From Gymnothorax reevesii (taxonomy: Eukaryota; Chordata; Actinopteri; Anguilliformes; Muraenidae): a stretch of 64,000 nucleotides of DNA. The notes beneath the pieces are model-generated. The model saw nothing but the letters and a program-made list of their open reading frames with translations, had not been told where the DNA came from and searched no databases. The translations under genes were made by a program, and so were the position numbers. Location: positions 14,954,411 through 15,018,410 of the forward strand of contig CM056578.1 of assembly GCA_029721435.1 (NCBI GenBank), read 5' to 3'. This document shows positions 33,143 to 44,697 of this stretch, in pieces; the stretch's first letter is position 1; each line of letters opens with the position of its first letter.

Positions 33143-35537
33143 GAAATAACATGTAAATCCCAGCAATGTGCAAATTGCAGGTTTTTTCATTTGCTTGCGG
33201 GTCCGTGGGTTTTGCCATTCAAATGCGGGTCACTGTGGAGCTATGAGTTTACCTTTGGTAGTTGGCTGACTTCACATTTGGTGCATTTAGTTCAATGCCA
33301 GCTTGTGAAATGCTTGAGGCTCAATGCTAGCTAAGAAGCCAAATAATCGCTATACACTGTTTTTATTCACTTAGCTAGCTTAAGATAATTAGCGAAATAG
33401 CTCAGTAGTGTGCTGGAGTAGCTAGTCATATTGCACATAAACGCTTGGCTAGCCAGCAAAATGGCAAAATAATAGGTATTCACTGTTACTCATTCATTTC
33501 TAGGCATGTGGCTAGCTCGCTGTGTTTTTACAGTTACACATAGATAGCAAACAGCAATTTACGGCTCTGCTGGGCTTCCGTTGTGAGTGTTTGCTGAAAC
33601 TGTGGTACCCCATTGGCCGGGAACACATCACGGGGTGCTCGCCTATTTGTGTAGAGGATATGCAGTTCACAAAAGTGAACTACAAGTGCAAAAGCATATC
33701 CATTTTGCCAATAAACAATGAATTTGATGTGATCATTTGCATCCGTATACCTCGTAGGCAAATCTCGGAGCGAGCCAGCTCAAAAAATGAATCCGAGTTC
33801 GAACAATGCCAGAAAGTGTTCAAACCCCATTATGAATTTCCACACGGATTTTACTTCTGACACTAGAAACTAGGTAGCTGTGATGTCATCACTCTAGTAC
33901 TCGATAGGGTCCATCCCTGACGTATAGCAACCCCCACAAAATTCCAGATATATTGGTTCAATACTTTTTGAGTAATCTTGTATACAAACGGACAGACAGA
34001 CAAACCAACGCCGGCAAACACATAACCTCCTTGGTAGAGGTAATTAGGCCTACTGGTATGAGGCTGGTGAGAGGTATGAGAGCAGCCAGGCGTGACTGAA
34101 CGTTTGTTTATTTGTTTATTTTAACGTGATGCTGAATTTCTGCAACTGCTGCTTTGTGGACTCTAGAGCTCTTTCATCATGAGATACTTATGCATCCCAG
34201 CAAAATTTCCTGCATTTTACAGCTTTCAATGCCACAGGCCCACAGCCATGCCGTGCTAATCACAGCAAACCACTTTACTCCCTTCATCTCCCCTTGCCAC
34301 ACCCTGACAGACAGATTAGCAACACGACTGCCTTGCAGTTCATAATAGGTCAACAAGAGGTGCATCTTTGTTGGTTTTTAGTTAGTGTCTGATGCAGCCT
34401 AGATGTCTTGTACGCTGATTGTGAATGAGGGTATTACGTATCTGTAGCTGAAATTTTCCATTTTTTTTGGCTGCACAAGTTTATTGAAATCTGAACATTT
34501 TCCTTTGAGAGGGGGAACTATGTACTCTCAAACCATCCCATCTCTGCTAAAGATTTTGGTAAACTCCTGGAGGATGCAAGTTGTTCTCACAGAAAGTAGT
34601 AAACAAGTTGATCAAGCATTCACAGACAGTCCCGCACCATCAGTGGGACTCCTCTCCTGACTATACTTAAACAAAGACTAACAACATGCATAGATGGAGA
34701 TTAAATGCATAAACTTCAGTATTCAATATTATTGCCATGCCACATGGCCACCGCGCCACATCCTGGTGGGATACATGCATTGAATTAGTTAAAATCTGCT
34801 TCCAAATTTCCATGTTTATTTTATTTCTATTTTTATTCATTTTTTTTGATTGAAGACAACCCATTACACATGTTTTGTTCAACCCTGATTTGACATACCT
34901 GACTCTACTTTGCAGCTCAGCAAGGTTTCTAGCTGATGCATAAGATGTGCTTTGTATGGATAAGAATGAAATCCTATGGGGCCTTACATCTCCAGAAGCA
35001 GAAAACTTTGCTCGGGGCATGGAAAATTTTCATGGTGTGAGCAGGGGGTGTGAATTGTTCATTATGGTCATGTCCTTGATAAAGATATATTTGCATTAAC
35101 TTTTTGATGTGTTTTCAATATAGAATGAACTATCCCAGCTGTAAAGGTTTTTGATATGTAAACTGGGTCAAGGAATAGTTTTTTACCCCCAACTTTATTG
35201 CCTTGGATTGCTTCTTGGGTTTTTTCTGAAGAGTCCTTTTAAATTCATGTATTCATATATTTAAAATCCATTCCAGTGCACCAGCTTATCCACCGCTGAT
35301 GATGCTAATATCCCTAGTGATTTGATAAAACTAACAATCGGGTAAACTGAGACAGAGTTTACACCAGGTCAAGAACATTTGGGAAGTGAGAGCAAATAAA
35401 TTATTTACACCTGGCTTGAGTGAATCACATTTTCACACACAATATATGGAGCTGTATGACCAGTTGAAATGATAACAATTCAACACTCTGCTCGCACTGA
35501 GAAAAAAAAGAAACCATTTCACAATCTTGATAAGCAT
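33143..35537. other. No gene recognised; decayed repeats
   Basis: Contains many GCTAGC-type words at 33310-33510, a + strand frame at 33522-33860 (112 codons, no recognised motif) and a fish-type repeat at about 33899-34030 with GACAGACAGACAAACCAACG. The rest shows nothing recognisable. Confidence 0.4.
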
Positions 35538-35542
35538 TTTCC

Positions 35543-36768
35543 TGTTGTGTTCCGTGGTCTGAGTGTCTGGTTAGTCAATTTTAGGTTTCTATCATTTTGG
35601 TATGTCAGTTTTTAGTCCATGTCTTAGTGTTCACATTTCATTCCTCTCCTGTGTAGTCCAGTCCACGTTTTACCCATGTACTGTCTTTGCTTTCTCCCCG
35701 GTCACGTCATTGTTTGTATCAGTTTCTGTGTTAATTGATTGTGACACTATTTCGGGTGATTTAATGGATTCTGGGTTTCATCCTTCCTTCTGTTCTCGTT
35801 TGCTAGTTTCCCCTTGCTTTTCTATTCATACTAACATTACTAACAGTTTGTTGTTTTCTAAAATTACTAACCAAACTAACCTTGTATATAATACTAATCT
35901 ACTAACGAGCACCCGGGATTGTATAGCTGCACTTACTAATTGACTAATAATCTCTCAGCAGTCGCTCTGTTCTAGCTCCGCCCCTCGCTTTACTGTTCAC
36001 TGGCTTTGCTTAAGTTTTCCCGCAGGATCTCTGCATTCTTCTAATCTGTTCTGGCTCTTTTTCTGTACACTTAGGAGTCTTTTATCCAGTTTATTTATCC
36101 CATCTTTGGGATTGTCTTGTGATCCTTGTCTGAGTGTTAATGTTTATCTGTTTTCTTGTAATTGATTTCCCTCATGTTCCACCCCTTGTTAATTGGATTA
36201 AGTTTCAACACCTGTGTCTGTGTGTGCCCCTGCCCTATATGTTTGAGCAGTTTCTGCACGTCAGCAGATCTGACTTCACCCATGCATCACACTCACTCAC
36301 CCCCACTCGCACGCATCTCTCCCTCTCCCTCGTGCACTTCTCCTCTGGTCCCCTCAGTTTTTCCTGGTTTCTCCCTTCAGCCCTGCCTGTCCTGAGCACC
36401 AGCCAAGCCCTGCCTGTCCTGAGCAAACGGTCTTGTGAGTGCCTTGCTTCCAGAGTTCCGTTTGTCTCTAGTCTGGTTCCATGTCTTGTTCGGAGTCTGT
36501 TCCCCTGGTATGTTGTGTTTTGGATTCTTGAGTTCTCCTGCGTCAGTGCTAGGCACGGTGTTTTTGTTGGCCTGAGTGCCCCTTTTTCCCCCTGGTTTAT
36601 TTCTGTGTTTATGTTAATTAATTTTATTTTGGATTCCCGCTTATGGCGTCTCACTCCCCTCTTGTGTCTCCCTTCCGTTCCAGCTCATGTTTCCAAGTTC
36701 ACGCTCACGTTTCCACGTTCATGTTCCCCTAGTGTGTTTCCCTCGTGTATCCGTTACAGACCGTAACA
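35543..36768. mobile_element. Solo LTR, 1226 bp, TTTCC target duplication
   Basis: Starts TGTTGTGTTCCGTGG, ends GTTACAGACCGTAACA, and has TTTCC on both sides (35538-35542 and 36769-36773). It carries a cluster of ACTAAC motifs at 35830-35906. The 210-codon frame at 36134-36766 is inside this LTR and is not taken as a gene. Confidence 0.85.
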
Positions 36769-36773
36769 TTTCC

Positions 36774-37268
36774 TCTTTGACACAGACTTGAAATCTCAAG
36801 ACTTTTTTGCGAAATGAAACAAAACTATTGCTAATGAAATGGGACTGGTTGGTGCAGTACAGGAGTGAGATTTCATTTGTCAAGCAAACTATGTGCATAA
36901 AATAATGATATACAAGCTGATACAATTTACTAGAGAGAATGACAAAAAAAAAAATCCAGCTTTATCACAAGACTCAAAGACCTGTCAAGAGACATTGCAG
37001 TGCATCCTAGTAATATTATACGTGGATGAATAACAAAAAAAAAAAGAATGCCAATGGCAAGATACGCAATGAAACACGCTCAGCGAAGAACTTCAGGAAA
37101 TATGAATTTTTGAAAAATACTGCAGTAAAGTATTTTTGAGATTATTCGCTTAATTGGTAGAGATGTATTTCTGGGAAGTGAGAAAGATAAATGAAAAGTT
37201 GATCAGAGAAAGACGAGTTGTTGAAATTGGGAGATTGACTGTGAATAGACGTCAAATGTCATTTATAT
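36774..37268. other. No gene recognised
   Basis: AT-rich spacer between the solo LTR and a Tc1 element, with an A-run near 36945. Confidence 0.5.
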
Positions 37269-37270
37269 TA

Positions 37271-38877
37271 CAAAACCCAAAACCAGTGAAGTTGGCGCGT
37301 TTTGTAAATCGTAGATAAAAACAGAATACAATGATTTGCAAATCCTTTTTAACTTATATTTAATTGAATACACTGCAAAGACAAGATATTTAATGTTCAA
37401 ACTGAGAAACTTTGTTTTTTTTTTTTTTTTTTTTGCAAATAATCATTAACTTAGAATTTAAAGGCAGCAACACAGCAAAAGTTGGCACAGGGGCCTTTTT
37501 ACCACTGTTACATCGCCTTTCCTTTTAACGACACTCAGTAAAAGTTTGGGAACTAAGGAGACCAATTTTTGAAGCTTTTCAGGTGGAACTCTTTTCCATT
37601 ATTGCTTGATGAACAGCATAAGTTGTTCAACAGTCCGGGGTCTCCTTTGTCGTATTTTATGTTTCATAATGCGCCACACATTTTCAATGGGAGACAGGTC
37701 TGGACTACAGGCAAGCCAGTCTAGTACCCGCACTCTTTTACTACGGAGCCATGCTGCTGTAACACGTGCAGAATGTGGCTTGGCATTGTCTTGCTGAAAT
37801 AAGCAGGGGTGTCCATGAAAAAGACGCTGCTTGGATGGCAACAAATGTTGCTCCAAAACCAGCATGTACCTTTCAGCATTAATGGTGCCTTCACGTATGT
37901 GTAAGTTGCCCATGCCTTGGGCACTAATACACCCCCATACCATCACAGATGCTGGCTTTTGAACTTTGCGCCTATAACAGTCCGGATAGTTCTTTTACTC
38001 TTTGGTCCGGAGGACACGACGTCCACAGTTTCCAAAAACAATTTGAAATGTGGACTCGTCAGACCACAGAACACTTTTCCACTTTGCATCAGTCCATCTT
38101 AGATGAGCTTGGGCCCAGCGAAGCCAGCGGCGTTTCTGGGTGCTGTTGATAAATGGCTTTCGCTTTGCATTGTAGAGTTTTAACTTGCACCTGCAGATGT
38201 AGCGACGAACTGTAGTTACTGACAGTTGTTTTCTGAAGTGTTCCTGAGCCCATGTGGTGATGTCCTTTACACACTGATGTCGGTTTTTGATGCAGTACCG
38301 CCTGAGGGATCGCAGGTCACGGGCATTTAATGTTGGTTTTCGGCCCTGTCGCTTATGTGCAGTGATTTCTCCAGATTCTCTGAACCTTTTGACGATATTA
38401 CGGACCGTAGGTGATGAAATCCCTAAATTTCTTGCAATAGCTTGTTGAGGAAAGTTTTTAAACTGTTCGACAATCAGCTCACGCATTTGTTCACTAAGTG
38501 GTGACCCTCGCCCCATCCTTGTTTGTGAATGACTGAGCATTTCAGGTAAGCTGCTTTTATACCCAATCATGGCACCCACCTGTTCCCAATTAGCCCGTTC
38601 ACCTGTGGGATGTTCCAAATAAGTGTTTGATGAGCATTCCTCAACTCTCTGTCTTTTTTGCCACTTGTGCCGGCTTTTTTGAAACATGTTGCAGGCGTCA
38701 AATTCCAAATGAGCTAATATTTGCAATAAATTACAAAGTTTACCTGTTTGAACGTTAAGTAACTTGTCTTTGCAGTGTATTCAATTGAATATAGGTTGAA
38801 AAGGATTTGCAAATCACTGTATTCTGTTTTTATTTACGATTTACACAACATGCCAACTTCACTGGTTTTGGGTTTTG
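37271..38877 (-). mobile_element. Complete Tc1-type transposon with long inverted repeats
   Basis: The ends CAAAACCCAAAACCAGTGAA (left and, inverted, right) are flanked by TA at 37269-37270 and 38878-38879. Similarity between ends extends about 100 bp and more (AATGATTTGCAAATCC, ATACACTGCAAAGACAAG). Total 1607 bp with one transposase on the - strand. Confidence 0.93.
37599..38540 (-). pseudogene. Tc1 transposase with a single in-frame stop
   Basis: Start chosen at the Met of MLSHSQTRMGRG. Paired helix-turn-helix (LSEQMRELIVEQFKNFPQQA, LGISSPTVRNIVKRFRESGE), GRKPTLNARD, then DDE motifs VLWSDES, LFQQDNAKPH and LSPIENVW in one frame. The only break seen is a TAA at 37995-37997 just after the first catalytic Asp region. 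About 313 codons. A recently inactivated, or possibly polymorphic, copy. Confidence 0.9.
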
Positions 38878-39509
38878 TACAATCGTTGGACTGATTTCTC
38901 TCAAAATTGACATGTGGGGTGATTGCTCCTCACTAAATACAATTCCATTGTCAAATTTTACATTATGGAAAATTCCTAACTAGCGTCAACATTGTGATGC
39001 CATTTTGACATACATACGTCCGAGCGATGTCATTCCGACCCCAACTGCTAGAACGGGATCAGTTTGTGGAAAGGAATGGCGTTAGTTCAAAGTTTCTGTC
39101 AGACCTAGAAGTGAAGTTATTGACCAAAATGTGTTTTGGTGATTATCAGTGACCTTGACCTTGACCATTGCTCTAGGATCGCCAAAAGCGATCTCATCAG
39201 CGATTTGACGAGATGATTAAATACATAAAGTAGGAACATGATTGATGCAAAACTGCGTGCACCGGAGTGCAAACAAACAGAAAGACAAGCAGGACCGATT
39301 GACATAATTGAAAAATTTCGGCAGTTAATAACAAATTAATTTGCCAGGTTACCAAACTGTCTTCAGGGCTTTTGCTGATAATGATAACTGAAGTGCAGCG
39401 CGGCAGGCACAGGAAGGTAGGTGGCAGAGAGAGCTAAATTAGCTTGAAACAGTTGACCCATTCAAACAGGGCTTGACAGAATGGGAAGGGAAGAATTTCA
39501 TGAGATTAA

Positions 39510-40361
39510 CCCTTATGTGGTGTTAGGGTCTCCAGAGACCCGTTTCAAGGTTATAATATGTAATAACTATCATGTAGTTGACTTTATTATCCCCGCCAAC
39601 ACGAAGTGGGAGGGAGATATAGGTTTGACCTCCGTCCGTCCGTCCGTGTGTGCGTCCGTCCGTCCGTCCGTCCGTCCAAGATAAAGGGGACAGCTTTACT
39701 CAGAAACTACTAAAGATACAGTAACCAAATTTGGTGTGTAGCTTCAGACCATAAAGGCCTTGATTGAGTTCGAAAATGAGAAGTGCACGATTGGCGGGGG
39801 ATGTTGTAGACCATGTCGACTTGTTAGAACAAGGCTTTATGATATCCTCCACAACACGTATATAAACACAGCAAAAGTACATTTCACCATTTTGAACATT
39901 CTGAAGGTATTGGCAGAAAAAATGGTACAACTGTGGTGTTCGGGTCATTCTTGACCCGGCAAGGTGAAACTACACAAAACTCATACAGTATCTGACATAC
40001 ATATGACATACAGTATCTCATATATATACATGTTAAACTTTTTTTCAAAAGTTATATTCTAAAATTGTTCTTTTATAGTCAGAAAACATTATTATTTATG
40101 GGTTTCACATTTAGTATATTATAATTGAACAACCTCATTTTCAGCTTAAAAATGAGGGACATGATGTGTCTCAGGGGCCATAAAATCAAACTACAATGGG
40201 AATATATGGTTATGAATGCATATAATGTTACTTAGGATGCAGTATTAACTATATTGAGGGATACTCCTTTCTTTTTAGTGGTCAGGACTGAGTTAGACCC
40301 CGGGTCAACATTGACCCGCGAACAACGGTCAGTGGTGCCAATTCCTAACACAACAAGAGGG
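39510..40361. mobile_element. piggyBac-like non-autonomous element, TTAA target
   Basis: The left end CCCTTATGTGGTGTTAGG and right end CCTAACACAACAAGAGGG are inverted copies with a few mismatches, and TTAA flanks both sides (39506-39509, 40362-40365). The 852 bp include GACCCG-rich motifs and a (TCCG)n tract; no transposase is seen. Confidence 0.8.
39631..39677. repeat. (TCCG)n microsatellite
   Basis: CCGT/TCCG tetranucleotide units with one TGTG interruption, within a segment that may itself be an insertion in the piggyBac-like element. Confidence 0.9.
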
Positions 40362-40365
40362 TTAA

Positions 40366-41056
40366 TTATTGCAGACTGCCTTCTTTGACTTTATACTGTC
40401 CCATTCTCTCTCCTGGGTGATCCAGCAGTGGAAAGTCAAGGCTTAGGTTGGGTGCAGGCTGAGCTAGTTGGGCTATGAGGGGGAGGGGGTGAAAGCACAG
40501 CCAGGGATCATCACCTCCATTATTCATAAACTGCCAGCAGCAAGAGAGCAAGAATATAACCTGGCTGGGCTCTGCACTGTGTTGTATTAGTCGACTCCTA
40601 TTACTGTCACTCAGAAAACCTCTTTAAGCTTCATGCGCACAGTTCTTCCCAAAAATGGCTGCCAGCCACCAGAGGGCAGCAGCCATTTTAAAACATGGAG
40701 CCACCAATCTTCAAGTTGACTGCATTCATTTATTCATTAATTGATACAGTTTTTAAATGTTTACGTACTACAATTAACAGTACGATCATATTACAATACA
40801 ATTAACAAGCATGGACAGTATCGGTTGCGAGGTTGCAAGATGCTGATGAGCATCTTGATGTGGCACACCTGTGAGGTGGGATGGATTGTCTCAGCAAAGC
40901 AAAAGTGCTTACTATCACACATTTAGACAGATTTGTGAACAATGTTTGAGAGAAATGGTAATATTGTGTATCTGGAATGAATTTTAGATCTTTGAGTCCA
41001 TCTCATGACAAATGGGAGCAAAAACAAAAGTGTTGCGTTTATATTTTTGTTGAGTG
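40366..41056. other. No gene recognised
   Basis: Spacer of mixed composition; short frames only. Confidence 0.45.
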
Positions 41057-41060
41057 TATA

Positions 41061-41400
41061 ATATGAAATCAACATTAGCCTTCTAATCAGCCGGCAAGGC
41101 ACTAGTCTCTACAGTCAGCCTGGAAGGCACTAGTGTTCTACAGTCAGCCCTGAAGGTATCTGAGGCAGTACTATCGAAGATTATATAATATGAAATCAAC
41201 ATTAGCCTTCAAACCAGCCTGCAAGGCACTAGTCTCTACAATCAGCATTGAAGGCCTTTATCTCTACAATCAGCTTTGAGGGCATCTAACTGAATACTAT
41301 TAAAGATTATACAATATGAAATCAACATTAGCCTTATATTCAGCCTGCGAGGCACTAGTCTCTACAATCAGCCTTGAAGGCAGCTAATGTTACAGCAACT
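41061..41400. repeat. Tandem repeat, unit about 126 bp, nearly three copies
   Basis: Units begin ATATGAAATCAACATTAGCC at 41061, 41188 and 41314, spaced 127 and 126 bp. Inside each unit a shorter AAGGCACTAGTCTCTACAAT motif recurs, so it is a higher-order repeat. Confidence 0.9.
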
Positions 41401-41451
41401 TGCAGTTGAAGATTTTAAGATGCTCAACTAAACAGCAGAACACAACATAGT

Positions 41452-41715
41452 AGAACTCGGGGTCACAAATGGAAGTTGAATTTAGCACTGATATTCGAAA
41501 ATATGTCTTCACCCAAAGAGTAATTTCAATGTGGAATAGCTTGCCTGACCATATTGTTGAGGCAGAGACCTTGGGGGTTCTAAAGAGCAGGCTTGACTTA
41601 AAGCTGGATACCATTGAGTCATTCAGTATCTGAAGGGATATATTCACAATAGTATAAAGAAACCAGCGAGCTTAGTTGGGCTGAAAGGCCTGTTCTTGCC
41701 ATTCATGTTATGTTA
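41452..41715 (+). mobile_element. Second copy of the LINE 3' end
   Basis: Matches 28191-28445 in reverse orientation at roughly nine in ten bases (hand-aligned), including MWNSLPDHIVEAETLGVLKS-type coding, the UTR and a TTATGTTATG tail. Severely 5'-truncated. Confidence 0.85.
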
Positions 41716-42095
41716 TGTTGTATAACTCTGTCATAAATTAAACGCTGCTCGCACACAATTCTTACATTTGTATGGTACTTTCCCTGCCACGATTCCCCCT
41801 TTTGCCAGCAGAAAAAAATGGCGGACGTGAAATTTTGACCGAGGGAGAATGAGCAAAGCATTCTGGGCAATATCAAAGCTTGGAGGGATGTTCGTTGTTG
41901 GCTTCGTTTGAGGGAGGATAATCGTGGGCTTGAGCAAATGAAAATGCGCCCTTCCCTCCGCAAAACTGGATTGGAACTACCCTACAAGTGGCAGCCATCT
42001 TACATCCAGGATTTTTTGGGGATTCCCCCTTTGATTGGAGGATGAGTGAATGTGACAAAGCAACCATTTTTTCGGATTGGAACGCAGCCGAAGCG

Positions 42096-42120
42096 CTTCT
42101 TCTTCTTCTTCTTCTTCTTT
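42096..42120. repeat. (TTC)n simple repeat
   Basis: Eight TTC units ending in TTTT. Confidence 0.9.
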
Positions 42121-42275
42121 TATATTTATGGCAGTGTTGTTGCTACTAAGGCGTATTACTGCCCTCCGCCAGTCAACTTTAAAACTTGCATTGGACACAT
42201 TAGAATTAAAATAAAAATACAACCTCTGATCCATAACCCTAACCTATTATTTCCAATATATAGAATTAATACCAA

Positions 42276-43081
42276 CTAATTAATTTGCATTTGACTCTCG
42301 CCAAATCCTTTCCCTAAAATCTCTTGAATTTCCTTTCCCTTTACATCAGTAATACCAAGTACCTCCCTTGCTGCATGGACCACCATCCTAATCCTATCTG
42401 TCTTTGACTCAACTTCCTTTGTACAATTTATAACCATTGCCGCAAATGCCAAAAATCTCCTCTTTTCTATACCTATAATTTCAGTGTCAGACTTTGGTTC
42501 TTCTATCATTTTTTTTGCAGTACGCAGTTCGTCGCTCACATTTCCCTTTTCTATTTTCGCCCTCATTGCAGCTTCGGCGTATGATAAATTACTTTGGGTC
42601 CGCACTCGTTCCACCTCATTTTCAAATTTCCTCCGATTACATTTTTTATCTCCAATTTCATGATCCCCCACCGCAATGAAAGCAAACCGCTTGCTCTTTC
42701 GTGAGTTTACATTCAGCCTTGCACACCCCGACTTTCCACATCGTTTACATCTATATATTTTAGCCCTACACACTGCAGCAACATGCCTGTATTCTTGGCG
42801 CCAAAAACATCGGAGTGGAACCCTTTCATAGGCTTTCACCCGATAACTCACCGTAATCCAAATATATCCTGTCTGGTAATTCTTGGACAAATTCCAGCAA
42901 CACTACTATGCTGTCTTTCTTTTTGTTCTTTCCCTTCTCTGAAACTTTTCAAGCGCCGAGCAGCGCAAACTCCCTCCACCTCCAAAAAAGCGTCAAGAGA
43001 ATATGGTACACCACCAATCACACCCAAATGGTAAGCTGTTTGTCTCGTAAACTGAAACTCATGGGTTTGACCCCCATCCAT
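42276..43081 (-). pseudogene. LINE ORF1 (Gag-like, zinc-knuckle) fragment
   Basis: - strand frames at 43081-42848 and 42890-42276 overlap and fit one protein: RRLKSFREGKEQKERQHSS, then IWITVSYRVKAYERVPLRCF and a decayed zinc knuckle (HVAAVC, KRCGKSGC), then NLSYAEA and FAAMVINC. This is the ORF1 layout of fish non-LTR elements. Several zinc-binding positions are lost (RCFWRQEYRH for a C-x2-C pair). No ORF2 follows. Confidence 0.6.
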
Positions 43082-43139
43082 GCTGTGATATTACTTCAGA
43101 TAACCTTTGTTCTCTATTCAGTTGTGGCAATATTATGAT

Positions 43140-44215
43140 GCCTATCAGTCTCATGTACATTGCTTTAGCTGTTGTGGTCGAGTGGCTAAAAGTATTGAGG
43201 CTCACATTGGTCATGTGGCTTTGTAAATGTGTCATTCCATGTCAACTTAGCCACCCACCTACAGGACACCTCTCAGATTCTGCTCAAACTGTATCTAAAA
43301 ATACAGTACTTAACAGTACTAAACAAAAACCCAAGTTTCTTGTCAATATCTCTAATGGTTTTCGTGTGGGTCTGAAGTCCAGGGTCTGAAAGGGTCATTT
43401 TGGCCCAAAGTGGTTTTCCGTCCCCCACCAATGGTACTATTGTCCTAAAACTTCCTAGATATGGAGAACCACAATGCCCACAGTAAAATTCACTTAACCG
43501 ACTCCTAGGGACCCCTGAAAGTGAAAAAATCACTTGCCGCCATTAAAAAATTTGGATTTTGGGGGCCCTCCTCTCACCCCTCTGATGACTCATGGTGATT
43601 CTGGCTGTAGAATCCCAATATATGGCCAGAATACACCAGCACATCAGATTTCAGCTTCCTATCTCCAGTACGTGAGAGGTTATGGTCCTTCCAAAATACT
43701 ACAAAACAAAATGACTTATTCACTAATTTTGACTTATTGGTCAAAAAGGTGTGTGGCACCCAAAGTTCAAGAGGGCGCTCACAAAAGCTGTCAGAGATAT
43801 GGACACAAAACTTGGGATTCTTTGGTTTGGTACCATAAGGTATTTTTTGGACAAAGGTTGAGCAAAATCCAAAAAGTATTATGGACAAAGAATCCCAACA
43901 TTGGCTGTTTTAACATGGAATGACCCAAAATGACTTAAGGATATAACTGTTTTCTTAGAGAAATACCATCCTGCAGGTTTTTTCTTGACACAAAACAAAC
44001 AATGCAGGAGGTAATCTGGTGCAATAGGCAGTCAAATAAAGATCAGAGTCTGCCAAAAGATCAAAGCTTTGAAGAACTTTGACAAACGGTCCCAGAAATA
44101 AATGTGGTTTCCGTAAAATTCGCAGAAAATGTTTTTCTGTAAGGTTGATCAAAACCACATATATCAGGATTCAGTGAGATAAAAACAATTTGACTTTGCC
44201 ACTTTTCTTTTTTGT
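43140..44215. other. No gene recognised
   Basis: Contains loosely inverted similar segments (about 43330-43360 and 43780-43820, around CCCAAGTTT and AAACTTGGG), so probably an old DNA element. No coding similarity. Confidence 0.4.
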
Positions 44216-44221
44216 TTTGTT

Positions 44222-44697
44222 TTAAAAATTTGGCATCTCCAATCCCACCCGAATCTGGAATGCCCAATTGGGGAACTATGTACAAAGCTTGCTCGTATGC
44301 GACCCCTTGCTGCCAACTCAGGATAGAGTTCGCGGCTCTCCTCCGAAGCACGTGCCTGTCTGCCACTGATTCTTATACACTCATTGGTTGAATCTTCGCA
44401 AGTTCAGAACTAGGGCGGAGAATACCCGGACATGAACCAACCTGGAGTCTTCCTGACGAGCGCCTGTCTGGCCAACAGGAGGCGCTGGAGCAACGAACAA
44501 AGCTGTTATTATTATATGCCCAAATCCGGCAGTCCCTTCCCAATTTGAAACCCTGTAGCGCGATAGCCAATTGTGCGCTACTCTGAAAAAGCTGCCAACC
44601 CCTGCCGGTGGGTACGCCGAGGCTCAAACTCGCGACGTGGTGATCACCTCTGCACTGCAGAGCAGTGCCTTAATCGTGTGAGCCACCCGGCAGCTTG
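44222..44697 (-). mobile_element. Long tRNA-derived SINE
   Basis: On the - strand, the head reads GCTGCCGGGTGGCTCACACG, with box B-like GAGTTTGAGCCTC. A long unrelated body follows and the tail is GGTGGGATTGGAGATGCCAA. Its shorter relative is at 23636-23832. The head resembles a tRNA but lacks a cloverleaf I can complete, so it is not called a tRNA gene. Confidence 0.65.

Noticed and set aside
36134..36766. 210-codon frame on the + strand
   Set aside because: It lies wholly inside the solo LTR defined by the TTTCC duplication and has no domain.
44600..44697. Possible tRNA gene
   Set aside because: Box A and B-like words are present, but no full cloverleaf; a long SINE body and tail follow, with a second copy at 23636.
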